From an uncultured Pelagibacteraceae bacterium (GTDB lineage: Bacteria > Pseudomonadota > Alphaproteobacteria > Pelagibacterales > Pelagibacteraceae), in assembly GCA_902522385.1 (NCBI GenBank), contig CABYVK010000003.1, positions 33,672 through 97,671 on the forward strand: a stretch of 64,000 nt of DNA, in the 5' to 3' direction. Both the position numbers and the translations under genes were made by a program. The notes beneath the pieces are model-generated. The model was not told the DNA's origin and did not search any database. It worked only from the letters and a program-made list of their open reading frames with translations. Shown piece after piece: positions 51,840-60,422 of the stretch; position 1 is the stretch's first letter; every line of letters starts with the position of its first letter.

Positions 51840-52627
51840 TAATTTGTATCCTTTAATTTTGATCCTCTTCCAAGATAACTTTCAATAACTCTCTCATTTT
51901 TTTTTGCTTCTTCAACACTTCCTTCAAATAATACTGACCCCTCAGCCATTACAATCACTGGATCACATAATCTTCCAATAAAATCCATATCATGTTCAAT
52001 CATACAAAAAGTATAACCTTTTTCTTTATTTAACTTTTCTATTGCAGTTCCAAGATCTTTTAACAAAGTTCTGTTAACTCCAGCCCCTACTTCATCTAAT
52101 AATACTAATTTTGCATCAACCATCATGGTTCTTCCAAGTTCTAATAATTTCTTTTGTCCACCTGAAAGATTTCCAGCAAGCTCATTTGATAAATGTCCTA
52201 AATTTAAAAATTCAACAACTTCTTTTGCTTTCTCTTTAACCACAGCCTCTTCTTGCGCAACTAAACCTGGTTTAAATAATGCTGTCATTATTTTTTCTCC
52301 AGATTGATTTCCTGGAACCATCATTAAATTTTCTAAAACAGATAAATTTGAAAACTCATGTGCAATTTGAAATGTTCTTAATAACCCTTTAGAAAATAAT
52401 TCATAAGATGGAACATCAGTAATATTTTCATCATCAAAAACAACATTACCACCAGAGGATTTTAAGTTTCCAGCAATTAAATTAAATAAAGTTGTTTTAC
52501 CAGATCCATTTGGCCCAATTATACCAGTGATAGTTCCTCTTTTAACCTTTATTGAACAATCTGAAACTGCAGCTAATCCACCAAAATATTTACTTAAATT
52601 ATTAATCTCTAATATATTTTCAGACAT
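51839..52627 (-). CDS. HAAT ABC transporter ATPase LivG-type, system 1
   Basis: 262-residue ATPase: Walker A GPNGSGKTT (37-45), LRTFQIAHEFSNLSVLENLMM typical of LivG Q-loop, signature LSGGQKKLLELGRTMMVDAKLVLLDEVGAGV, H-loop IEHDMDFIGRLCDPVIVM. The Walker B glutamate is retained but the usual DEPxAG is DEVGAG, as in some HAAT members. It follows the ProC-like gene by 5 bp. Confidence 0.88.
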   Translation of the reverse strand: MSENILEINNLSKYFGGLAAVSDCSIKVKRGTITGIIGPNGSGKTTLFNLIAGNLKSSGGNVVFDDENITDVPSYELFSKGLLRTFQIAHEFSNLSVLENLMMVPGNQSGEKIMTALFKPGLVAQEEAVVKEKAKEVVEFLNLGHLSNELAGNLSGGQKKLLELGRTMMVDAKLVLLDEVGAGVNRTLLKDLGTAIEKLNKEKGYTFCMIEHDMDFIGRLCDPVIVMAEGSVLFEGSVEEAKKNERVIESYLGRGSKLKDTN

Positions 52628-52632
52628 TTGAT

Positions 52633-53400
52633 TTATTTGTTAAGTCTTCTGTGAATACTATTTAATGTTCTTTTTAGAGATCTATAAAATCCACCTTTAG
52701 TTAATTCTTTCACACCTTGTTCATTTAAACCTTTTGGCGTTTGAGAATCTTTTACTAAAATCTTTAAATTTTCTTTTGAATTTACTACAGCATCTTCAGA
52801 TAAAGCTAAAAATAAAGAAGTAATATATTTTTGAGCATTATTTCTTTTTACTCCTCTTTTTACCAACCAATCAGTCATTACCCTCAACATCTCATAAAAA
52901 GGCGCCATCATGCCAGAGGTTGACCAAAAATTTATAGACGATTTTTCATTCTTAATTTCTACAGTTGTCCCCAAGTTATTGAAAAACGCTTTAACTTTTG
53001 AATTAGGGGGACAAATAGGTACAGGACCTTTCTTCAATGAAATTGGAGGTAGAGGTATTGCTCTTACAATTTTTGCTTTTACTTTAATTGCTTTCTTTAA
53101 TTGAGATAAAGTAATTGTTGAAATAAAACTAACAACTGTTTGGGTTGATTTAAATTTTAAATCTTTAATAATTTTTTCACCAACAGTAGGTGTAACAGAT
53201 AAAAATACCCAATTAGATTGATCTACAATTTGTTGATTATCTTTAGCAATAACTATTTTTTTAAACTTTCTTTTTAACCCAAGAGCTATTTTTTTATTTC
53301 TTGGAGAAATAATAATTTTCTTATAGGAAATTTTTGATTTACATATTCCAGTAATAACTGAAGCTGCAATTTTTCCAGTACCAATAAAACCTAAATTCAT
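52633..53400 (-). CDS. Pyrroline-5-carboxylate reductase (ProC)-like oxidoreductase
   Basis: 255-residue NAD(P)-binding protein: MNLGFIGTGKIAASVITGI at the start (GxGxxA), VFLSVTPTVGEKIIKDL, IVRAIPLPPISLKKGPVPICPP, and a helical C-terminal dimerisation domain. The ProC C-terminal hallmark (VxSPGGTT) is replaced by VKDSQTPKGLNEQGV, so this is a divergent paralogue, possibly reducing another cyclic imine. Placement 5 bp before livG-1 and after glaH links it to uptake or catabolism of an amino-acid-like solute, not to proline synthesis. Confidence 0.75.
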   Translation of the reverse strand: MNLGFIGTGKIAASVITGICKSKISYKKIIISPRNKKIALGLKRKFKKIVIAKDNQQIVDQSNWVFLSVTPTVGEKIIKDLKFKSTQTVVSFISTITLSQLKKAIKVKAKIVRAIPLPPISLKKGPVPICPPNSKVKAFFNNLGTTVEIKNEKSSINFWSTSGMMAPFYEMLRVMTDWLVKRGVKRNNAQKYITSLFLALSEDAVVNSKENLKILVKDSQTPKGLNEQGVKELTKGGFYRSLKRTLNSIHRRLNK

Positions 53401-53432
53401 AATTTTGGATACTTTATATTGATTATATTGAA

Positions 53433-54344
53433 TTAATTAACAAAAAAAGAACCTCTAATTCTTAGTAATTCTCTGCTTAATTCCTTGTTTTCTTTGAAAG
53501 GTTTTCTTCCATGAAGCCAGAAATAATTATTTGCAATCACAGAGAATCCAACTGGTAATTTTGTAATTATTTTATTTTTACTTTCCTCTAATCCATCAGA
53601 CAATCTTTGTAAAAAATTTCCTTGATCCATATTTTGAGGTTCTGGAAATTGATCTATATAAGATATCGTTGGTCTTCCTTCTTTATCAGTTGAAAAGACT
53701 GGGTGCTCTACCTTGTAATCAATATTTTTACTTTTTGGTGACCCCCAAACAAAATTTTGTCTCCCAACTGGATCATTGTATAAATCATCACAATGCTCCC
53801 AGTCATCAAGGTGTAACATAGCTGTTTCACCACCTTCAACATTTTGCTCATCAATTTTTGTCATAATTAACCAATCGGTTACATCTTTCACATATGTCCC
53901 ATCTGTATGAAGATCCATATTCCTATAAGCCTTTCTTAAATAAGAGTCGCTACTATCTTCGTGTTTAACATGAAAACGAGCATAATATTTTCCTGCCATT
54001 GCATCATGATTAGGTACACCAATTAGATGGGCTATCGCGGTTGATAACTTAACTAAAAAAGTATCATTAATTTTTGCAGTTATATTTTTTGGTCCAATAA
54101 TAAAGCAACCTGTAGATCTATCTCTAATAATTGAGTTCATTAATTCGCTTAATTTATTATTTGTTAAATCATCTAAACTTTTTGCTAAAGTAAATCTTGT
54201 AAATGGTTTTAGTTCTAAAGCTGTTAAATCGAATTTATTAAACGGGAAAATTAATTTATCTATAATATTATTTTCTAAACTAATTTTTATAATTCTTTTT
54301 GATTGATCATGCTCTTGAATATCTATGCCTGTAATTTTTTGCAT
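53433..54344 (-). CDS. glaH: Glutarate 2-hydroxylase (GlaH/CsiD)
   Basis: 303-residue 2OG-Fe(II) dioxygenase that matches E. coli CsiD/GlaH in many remembered segments: AIAHLIGVPNHDAMAGKYYARFHVKHEDSSDSYLR-type region near 104-136, MDLHTDGTYV with iron ligands H146 and D148, MTKIDEQNVEGG, LHLDDWEH, YIDQFPEPQN, and FWLHGR with H278; RIRGSFF provides the 2OG arginine. GlaH turns glutarate (from lysine degradation) into L-2-hydroxyglutarate. The usual partner oxidase LhgO and the GabDT genes are absent from the window. A separate promoter is possible in the 39 bp upstream. Confidence 0.9.
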   Translation of the reverse strand: MQKITGIDIQEHDQSKRIIKISLENNIIDKLIFPFNKFDLTALELKPFTRFTLAKSLDDLTNNKLSELMNSIIRDRSTGCFIIGPKNITAKINDTFLVKLSTAIAHLIGVPNHDAMAGKYYARFHVKHEDSSDSYLRKAYRNMDLHTDGTYVKDVTDWLIMTKIDEQNVEGGETAMLHLDDWEHCDDLYNDPVGRQNFVWGSPKSKNIDYKVEHPVFSTDKEGRPTISYIDQFPEPQNMDQGNFLQRLSDGLEESKNKIITKLPVGFSVIANNYFWLHGRKPFKENKELSRELLRIRGSFFVN

Positions 54345-54383
54345 TATAAATTTTATTTTACCTTATTTTATAAATTAATCTAA

Positions 54384-54707
54384 TTAGATATAATTATTAA
54401 GTATTGCCATACAAATAGCTGAGAAAATTGTTGGATAAACAAAATTTTTATTTGACGCAAAAAAAACAGCTAAAGATAGCGCTACAACAATAAATCTACT
54501 TGAATAACTAACCTCTACTAAAATACCAGCAGGAAAAATAATAGTTCTAGCTATTAGTGCTGCTAAAGTTGCGTAAGCTAAGCAATTAAACCACTTAAAA
54601 AGCTTGGAAGTTTCTTTTATGCCCTCAGATGTAAGAGCACCCAAAAATCTAGATAAAAAAGTTGCTAAAGAGGTAACAAGGATTGCATAAACGATATTAG
54701 CTGACAC
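54384..54707 (-). CDS. azlD: AzlD-family branched-chain amino acid transport subunit
   Basis: 107-residue, four-span membrane protein with the AzlD traits ATFLSRFLGAL near the start, a central CLAYATLAALIARTIIFPAG and a final NKNFVYPTIFSAICMAIL. It forms a two-component exporter with AzlC, whose gene overlaps it by 11 bp. Exporters of this type relieve excess branched-chain or related amino acids; its place next to two HAAT importers suggests control of the imported pool. Confidence 0.82.
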   Translation of the reverse strand: MSANIVYAILVTSLATFLSRFLGALTSEGIKETSKLFKWFNCLAYATLAALIARTIIFPAGILVEVSYSSRFIVVALSLAVFFASNKNFVYPTIFSAICMAILNNYI

Positions 54708-55401
54708 TATGCTCTCCTATTAGATAAGCTATGGTTCCACCAATTACACCTGCTAATAATATTGACCACTCAGGTGAAAATAAATAAATAAGTGGTCCTA
54801 ATATTGTTCCAAGAAAAACAGACAATGAAACTGGAATAGTTCTTGATGCTCCTACCATCATACATAAAAAGTACACTGGATTAAGAATTGCTAATCCCAT
54901 CATCATATCTTTATTCAAATACTCAGAGAAAGAGAAGCCTATAAACGTTCCGATAACTGATACACTTACAGTTGCACTTCCAATACCAATCCAATAATCA
55001 ATTCTATGTTCTTTTGGGATTTTTTTATAATTGCTTTTCATGATTAGCCATGCAGAAACAGCAATGAAATGACAAGAAAAGTAATACTTCCACTTAGGTT
55101 GACTCTTGTGCATCATTAACGGAAATAAAGATACAGCCATTGGGTAAAGTCTTGCGTTAACAAACCAAACTGCCAAAAAAATATTTAACAAAGATGCTCC
55201 AATTAACATGGACTCAGCCATTACTAGTGAGCCTGGTAAAGCATAAGTTAAAACAGTTGAAAAAATACTTTCCTGAATATTAAAACCTAAATTTTTAAAG
55301 AGAGCACCAATTGCTATAAAGCAACAAGTAAGAGCTATAGCTGGACTATCATGAGTAAAAATAGATCTATATCCTTTAAAGAAAAAATTTTTATTAATCA
55401 T
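54697..55401 (-). CDS. azlC: AzlC-family amino acid exporter subunit
   Basis: 234-residue six- to seven-span protein of the AzlC family: LPGSLVMAESMLIGASLLNIFLAVWFVNARLYPMAVSL region near 75-112, HFIAVSAWLIM, and the closing LAGVIGGTIAYLIG. It shares one base with livF-2 upstream and overlaps azlD by 11 bp, so both exporter subunits are made from the second liv operon. Confidence 0.85.
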   Translation of the reverse strand: MINKNFFFKGYRSIFTHDSPAIALTCCFIAIGALFKNLGFNIQESIFSTVLTYALPGSLVMAESMLIGASLLNIFLAVWFVNARLYPMAVSLFPLMMHKSQPKWKYYFSCHFIAVSAWLIMKSNYKKIPKEHRIDYWIGIGSATVSVSVIGTFIGFSFSEYLNKDMMMGLAILNPVYFLCMMVGASRTIPVSLSVFLGTILGPLIYLFSPEWSILLAGVIGGTIAYLIGEHSVS

Positions 55402-56186
55402 TATCCACCTAGGAACAGTCTACCAACATCAGGATTTTGAAGTAAATCGTCTCCTTTACCTGCAATCGCAGTTTGCCCAGATACTAAAACGTATCCTATA
55501 TCCGCAAACTCCAATCCTTTTTTGGCATTTTGTTCTACTAGAATGATTGTTTTTTTTTCATTTTGCTGAAGATCTCTTAATATTTCAAAAACCATCTCAA
55601 TATATCTGGGTTCAAGTCCAATTGACGGTTCGTCTACTAAAAGCACTGAAGGTTTCATAACTAATGCTCTTGATATTTCTAGCAATCTTCTCTCCCCACC
55701 AGATAAAACTTTTGCTGGTTGGTTTCTTCTATTTCTTAACCTTTCATATTTTTCAAAAATTCTTTCAGCCTCTTCATATGACTCATCTGTTTTTTCTTTT
55801 ATATATCCTCCCATTAATAAGTTTTCTTCTACTGTCATATCTGGAAATACAGAGTTATCTTGCAATATATAAGCTATACCGACTGACTTTAACTTTTCTG
55901 CTGGGGTAAGATTTGTAATTTCTTTTCCTTCAAGTTCAATTTGACCAGAAAAAATATTTGTAAAACCATATATTGAATGAAGAATTGTAGATTTACCTGC
56001 ACCATTAGGCCCAATTAAACATAAAGACTGAGCTTTATTTACGAATAAATCAAAGTTATGTAAAATTTCCATTTTTCCATAACCTGCGTTTAAATTTTTA
56101 ATAGTTAAATGAACTTCGTTTGGAGATAATTTTTTTAAATCATCTGGTGTCGGAGCCTTTCCTAATACTTCATATTGGTTAGACAT
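55401..56186 (-). CDS. HAAT ABC transporter ATPase LivF-type, system 2
   Basis: 261-residue ATPase with a 25-residue N-terminal extension (YEVLGKAPTPDDLKKLSPNE) before the ABC core. Walker A GPNGAGKST near 59, LQDNSVFPDMTVEENL, signature LSGGERRLLEISRAL, Walker B VLLVDEPSIGLEP, and H-loop LVEQNAKKGL. It shares one base with livG-2. The extension is absent in system 1. Confidence 0.88.
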   Translation of the reverse strand: MSNQYEVLGKAPTPDDLKKLSPNEVHLTIKNLNAGYGKMEILHNFDLFVNKAQSLCLIGPNGAGKSTILHSIYGFTNIFSGQIELEGKEITNLTPAEKLKSVGIAYILQDNSVFPDMTVEENLLMGGYIKEKTDESYEEAERIFEKYERLRNRRNQPAKVLSGGERRLLEISRALVMKPSVLLVDEPSIGLEPRYIEMVFEILRDLQQNEKKTIILVEQNAKKGLEFADIGYVLVSGQTAIAGKGDDLLQNPDVGRLFLGG

Positions 56187-56926
56187 TATTGAGCTCCTAA
56201 ATACGCGTCAATGACACGTTTATCATTTTTAATTTCATCTGGCGATCCATTGGCTAACATTTTACCATGAGCTAAACAAAAAATATTCTCAGCTAATTGC
56301 ATAATGACTCTCATGTTGTGCTCAATAACCAAAAGAGTTATTCCAAAATCTTGGTTTACTTTAATTAATCTATCAATAATACCATTTATTAGTGTTGGAT
56401 TAATCCCAGCTGTAGGCTCGTCTAGTAATAGCATCTCTGGTTCATTCATTAATGCCATAGCAAGCTCCAGTAATTTTTGTTGACCAAAAGATAAATCTCC
56501 AGCTCTTAGCTTTCTTTTTTGATATAATCCCACAAAATTTAATAAATTTTCAGCTTTATCTGTTAATTCTTTTGGGATCTTTGAAAATATTTTCATTAGA
56601 TCTGCGTCACTACCTTTATGACTAATAAGCATATTTTCTATACAATTAAGCTTTCCGTAAATTCTTGTTTGCTGAAAAGTTCTCAATAATCCTAACTTAG
56701 CAATTACAGGGACTGGTAACTCAGAAACTTCTTTTCCATTAAATTTAATAGATCCATTATCGATTGGATAAGTTCCTACAATCGAATTAAATAATGTAGT
56801 TTTTCCTGAACCATTTGGCCCAATCAATCCAACTATCTTCCCTTTTTCAACATTCATTGAAATGTCAACGTTTGCTTTAACACCACCAAAAGATTTACTT
56901 ACATTGCTAACTTCTAAAATACTCAT
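56186..56926 (-). CDS. HAAT ABC transporter ATPase LivG-type, system 2
   Basis: 246-residue ATPase: Walker A GPNGSGKTT (36-44), LLRTFQQTRIYGKLNCIENM, signature LSFGQQKLLELAMAL (an F replaces the usual second G of LSGGQ), Walker B MLLLDEPTAGINP and VIEHNMRVIM. It overlaps livM-2 by 4 bp. The LSFGQ signature occurs in real LivG proteins and does not imply loss of function. Confidence 0.88.
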   Translation of the reverse strand: MSILEVSNVSKSFGGVKANVDISMNVEKGKIVGLIGPNGSGKTTLFNSIVGTYPIDNGSIKFNGKEVSELPVPVIAKLGLLRTFQQTRIYGKLNCIENMLISHKGSDADLMKIFSKIPKELTDKAENLLNFVGLYQKRKLRAGDLSFGQQKLLELAMALMNEPEMLLLDEPTAGINPTLINGIIDRLIKVNQDFGITLLVIEHNMRVIMQLAENIFCLAHGKMLANGSPDEIKNDKRVIDAYLGAQ

Positions 56927-57975
56927 TTAAGTTCTACCTGTGCTTTACGATCTTTTTCATCAATCACTTCACCAAATCGTTCTGGATATTTTTCTCTTAA
57001 CCATCCCATAATTCCTTCTGGGAAATAAATTACAATTACTACAATCAAAACTCCAAGAGCAACATACTGCCAACCTAAAAAGAATGTCCAAAAACCTTCT
57101 TTAAATATATGGAATATAGTTGCACCAATAATCGGACCCCAAAGTGTTCCCTTTCCTCCAAGTATTGCCATCAATACCATGAATACACCCATCTCTCTTC
57201 CATCAAAAGCAACGTCTGTAGAGTCTATATAGCCAACTAATCCTCCCATTATTCCACCAGCTAATCCACAAAAGAAAGCTGAGATCATCCAACCAATAAT
57301 TTTATACTTCATTGTTTCAATACCCATTGCTTCAGCTTTATCTTCATTGTCTCTGATAGCATTAAGAATTAATTTAAATCTTGTAGAATAAATTGAACGC
57401 ACTGCAATAAATGTCAGAATTAAAGTAAAGAAACTTAAGAAATAAAAAAACTCTCCTCTTGCTTCTAAACTCCCAACGTCTGGAAATGGGGGTGTTGTAA
57501 ATCCTTGACCTGCACCAATAATTTCTATTCCTCCAGAAATTTCACCTGCTGCCACTCCTAAACCCAATGTACAGATTGCAAAGTAATGCCCTCTTAGACC
57601 TAAAATTGAATATCCAATTAAACCTGCAATAATGGTTGGAACTATCGCTGCAACAACTAACCCAACAGCCATTCCTTGAAAAAATTGAGCAGGAGTATGA
57701 ACAAATGTTTTTTCACCACCACTCTCTGTCCATTCCGCTAATGGAAAGAACATTCCAACTTGAACCGATGCACAAAGATACATCCCAAGACCATAGAATA
57801 AAATATTTCCAAATGAATTATAACCCATCTCCCCACCTTGGATATTCCAAGTAGTCGCGAGAACTATCAACACACATAGTATTGATAACTGAACTTTAAA
57901 AGCTGGAAAAAGGAATGGGGCTGCTAAACCAAAAATCAAAATACCAGAGTATAAAATTAAATTATTCTTGTTCAT
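56923..57975 (-). CDS. HAAT ABC transporter permease LivM-type, system 2
   Basis: 350-residue permease of normal LivM size. Signatures: LATTWNIQGGEMGYNSFGNILFYGLGMY, LGLRGHYFAICTLGLGVAAGEI, AIRDNEDKAEAMGIETMKYKIIGWMISAFFCGLAGG and ILGGKGTLWGPIIGATI. The short C-terminal tail (REKYPERFGEVIDEKDRKAQVELK) is charged and cytoplasmic. It overlaps the 60-residue gene by 14 bp. Confidence 0.87.
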   Translation of the reverse strand: MNKNNLILYSGILIFGLAAPFLFPAFKVQLSILCVLIVLATTWNIQGGEMGYNSFGNILFYGLGMYLCASVQVGMFFPLAEWTESGGEKTFVHTPAQFFQGMAVGLVVAAIVPTIIAGLIGYSILGLRGHYFAICTLGLGVAAGEISGGIEIIGAGQGFTTPPFPDVGSLEARGEFFYFLSFFTLILTFIAVRSIYSTRFKLILNAIRDNEDKAEAMGIETMKYKIIGWMISAFFCGLAGGIMGGLVGYIDSTDVAFDGREMGVFMVLMAILGGKGTLWGPIIGATIFHIFKEGFWTFFLGWQYVALGVLIVVIVIYFPEGIMGWLREKYPERFGEVIDEKDRKAQVELK

Positions 57976-58144
57976 ATAAGCTGTTTATTTTATCTCTAAA
58001 TTTTTGGTCAACTGTGAAGTAATGTCCATTTTCCTCATGTACGCTAGATCCATTTAAATGATATTCATCTATATGTTTTTTAAATTTTTCGATATCAACT
58101 TTAATTAATTTTCCAGTATCATCTGTAATTTCAACTTTTTTCAC
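57962..58144 (-). CDS. Small soluble protein embedded between livH and livM, system 2
   Basis: 60-residue charged protein (MKKVEITDDTGKLIKVDIEK...), with no span, signal or cysteine. Predicted beta-hairpin plus helix; the segment GSSVHEENGHYFTVDQKFRDKI ends with an amphipathic helix. Its ATG overlaps the livH stop by 4 bp and its end overlaps livM by 14 bp, so it is certainly in a translated context. I recognise no family. A regulator or stabiliser of this importer is a guess. Confidence 0.7.
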   Translation of the reverse strand: MKKVEITDDTGKLIKVDIEKFKKHIDEYHLNGSSVHEENGHYFTVDQKFRDKINSLYEQE

Positions 58145-59034
58145 TTTAGGTACTCTCTTTTTCTCGAAAGTTTAAATCTTCTGTAAACTAAAATTAATAC
58201 TAATAGTAAAAATACAGAGCCAATTCTAAATTCTGTTCCTAGAATATAGTCTGCAAATTCTTCAAATACACCTAAACCCATTCCTGACATTGCAACACCA
58301 GGTAAATTGCCTAATCCTGCAACAATAACAATCATAAATGATCGAATTGTGTATGGTAATCCCATATATGGGTGAATTGTGAATGTTATAGAAATTAATG
58401 CTCCAGCAACACCACAAAGAGCAGCATTTATACCAAAAGTTGCAGCATAAACCTTTTCTGTATCAACACCTAAAATTTTAGCAGCTCTAGCATTTTGTGC
58501 AGTAGCTCTAATTGCACGTCCAAGCTTAGATTTTTTCATGTATATTACCAGACATATTGCAAATAAAATACTTATAAAAGCTGAAAACAATTTTGAGTTT
58601 GGTAAAACCACATTATTGTTAAATAACATTGTTGTTCCATAATCTGAGTTTGCAAGTACAACGTCTGCACCAAATGCAAAATTCATTAATTGCATGAATA
58701 GAATGCTTATTCCAAAAGTTGCTAATATGGAGATAAACAAGTCTCTATCTACTACTTTATTAATAACTAATTTGTAAATTAGAACACCAAGGAAATACAT
58801 TATTACTGGTGCAACAATCACACCCCATGCTGGGTGAATTCCATAAAGATACATAAAATAAGCAATATATCCTCCCAGAATAACAAGATCTCCTTGTGCA
58901 ATATTAATTATATTCATCACTCCCCATTGAAGAGCCATCCCGTAAGCGATCAATGCAAATAAAATTCCAAGAAGGATTCCATCCAAGCAAGCTTGGACCG
59001 TTATCATCGGATATTGGAAAACCATGAAATCCAT
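58141..59034 (-). CDS. HAAT ABC transporter permease LivH-type, system 2
   Basis: 297-residue permease: DGILLGILFALIAYGMALQWGVMNIINIAQGDLVILGGYIAYF is the classical LivH opening; then RAIRATAQNARAAKILGVDTEKVYAATFGINAALCGVAGALI and VIVAGLGNLPGVAMSGMGLG. Length as usual. It follows livK-2 by 63 bp with a terminator-like hairpin in between, and no Shine-Dalgarno sequence is evident. Confidence 0.88.
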   Translation of the reverse strand: MDFMVFQYPMITVQACLDGILLGILFALIAYGMALQWGVMNIINIAQGDLVILGGYIAYFMYLYGIHPAWGVIVAPVIMYFLGVLIYKLVINKVVDRDLFISILATFGISILFMQLMNFAFGADVVLANSDYGTTMLFNNNVVLPNSKLFSAFISILFAICLVIYMKKSKLGRAIRATAQNARAAKILGVDTEKVYAATFGINAALCGVAGALISITFTIHPYMGLPYTIRSFMIVIVAGLGNLPGVAMSGMGLGVFEEFADYILGTEFRIGSVFLLLVLILVYRRFKLSRKREYLK

Positions 59035-59059
59035 AAAAAGTATTTGGGTTATATAAAAA

Positions 59060-59085
59060 AAAGCCCCCTAATACTAGGGGGCTTT
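59060..59085 (-). terminator. Hairpin plus T run between livK-2 and livH-2
   Basis: AAAGCCCCCTA (59060-59070) pairs with TAGGGGGCTTT (59075-59085), loop of 4 bases; on the minus strand a run of T follows. It should let the binding protein be expressed above the membrane components. Confidence 0.85.
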
Positions 59086-59097
59086 AATATTTTTATT

Positions 59098-60336
59098 TTA
59101 TCTTTCTGACCACTTAGGAACAGGATGTATTAACTTAGCTGATGCCCATTTAGTTGGCGCAACAACTTTGTTCTCACATTTTCCTGAGTCATCACACATT
59201 ACTTGGAAAAGCACCATAGGTTTGTCAACATTTTGACCACCAGGTGCAAATTTAATATTTCCATAGAATGTTTGCATGTTAGTAGCTGCAAGAGCGTCTC
59301 TTACTTTCTTTTGATCAAACGAATTTGCTCTCTCAAAAGCATCTTTAAATACTAACAATGCAGCGGAAGATTCTGCAGATTGATAAGGTGGATCATATCC
59401 AAACTCTTTCTCAAAGTCAGCCGCATAAGTCATTCCATCTTTAAAGAAATTATCTTTATATGTTAATGTTTTGTGCCATTGAGAAGCGCATAATGCGTAC
59501 TGTGAGTTTTTGCCATGCTGTTTTGATAGCTTAGCAGCATCACAGTGAGTCATAGCTAACATTGGAACATCTACCTTCATTTCAGCAATTTGTCTAATTG
59601 CAGTAAGTGCACCTTTTGTATGACCTGATACAACAAGAACGTCTGGCTTCATTTGTTTAACTTTGACTAATGTTGCAGCCATATCATTTAACTCTTTTGG
59701 TAATTTATCATCAATTACTTTTTTTGAGCCAGTTCTTTTAATTGCATCTAAAACTCCCAATCTAACATCTTGAGAAAACGCATCTTGTTCAAATGCCATT
59801 GCTACTGTCACTGGTTTTCCATTATTCTTTTCAACTGCTAAATCAATAGCAACATCAAGATATAAATTAGCTGGGGCTAATACAGCAAATAGATATTTGT
59901 AACCTTTTGTAAACAAAGATCTAGATGCACCATTTGCTTCAACCATTGGAACACCATATTTTTCTGTCACTGGAGCAATCGCTTTAGTTAGACCAGAACT
60001 GTAAGGGCCAAGCATAAACTCAACACCATCTTGTGATATTAATCTTTCTGCAAGCTGTGCAGCTCTCTTAGGATTTGATTCATCATCGTAATAAATAATG
60101 TCAAACTTATAAGTCTTTCCACCAACTTTAACACCACCCATGCTGTTAATTCTATCAACGGCCATGTTATAACCATTTTGAGTATGAACACCATTAGATG
60201 AGTATTTACCAGTTAAGGAAATCGCAGCACCTAAAATAATTTTGTCACCAACTACTTTTGCAAAAGATGCAACAGAAGTTGAAAATAAAATTACTAATGC
60301 AGAAACAAAACTTAAAATTATTTTATTTAATCTCAT
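59098..60336 (-). CDS. Branched-chain/amide-type ABC solute-binding protein (LivK family, system 2)
   Basis: 412-residue periplasmic binding protein. Signal peptide RLNKIILSFVSALVILFSTSVASFA; mature start KVVGDKIILGAAISLTGKYSSNGVHTQNGY. Typical HAAT lines are GKTYKFDIIYYDDESNPKRAAQLAERLI, FMLGPYSSGLTKAIAPV, PMVEANGASRSLFTKGYKYLFAV and PYQSAESSAALLV. Closer in style to the amino-acid/aromatic-acid binding groups than to LivK proper; ligand unknown. An AAAGAGGAA ribosome site and TATAAT (60365-60360, minus strand) lie upstream. Confidence 0.88.
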   Translation of the reverse strand: MRLNKIILSFVSALVILFSTSVASFAKVVGDKIILGAAISLTGKYSSNGVHTQNGYNMAVDRINSMGGVKVGGKTYKFDIIYYDDESNPKRAAQLAERLISQDGVEFMLGPYSSGLTKAIAPVTEKYGVPMVEANGASRSLFTKGYKYLFAVLAPANLYLDVAIDLAVEKNNGKPVTVAMAFEQDAFSQDVRLGVLDAIKRTGSKKVIDDKLPKELNDMAATLVKVKQMKPDVLVVSGHTKGALTAIRQIAEMKVDVPMLAMTHCDAAKLSKQHGKNSQYALCASQWHKTLTYKDNFFKDGMTYAADFEKEFGYDPPYQSAESSAALLVFKDAFERANSFDQKKVRDALAATNMQTFYGNIKFAPGGQNVDKPMVLFQVMCDDSGKCENKVVAPTKWASAKLIHPVPKWSER

Positions 60337-60359
60337 TTTATTTCCTCTTTAATTAATTA

Positions 60360-60365
60360 ATTATA
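60360..60365 (-). promoter_or_regulatory. Putative -10 box of livK-2
   Basis: Perfect TATAAT on the minus strand, 24 bp before the ATG, within an AT-only stretch. No convincing -35 element is seen, and AT richness weakens the match. Confidence 0.35.
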
Positions 60366-60422
60366 TAATGATTAAATAAAGAAATTTTATTTTATGCAAG
60401 TGGCAATAAAGGCCAAATCTAA

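Noticed and set aside
56186..56926. LSFGQ in the LivG-2 signature as a sign of a dead ATPase
   Set aside because: Walker A, Walker B and the H-loop are intact, and LSFGQ occurs in functional LivG-type proteins.
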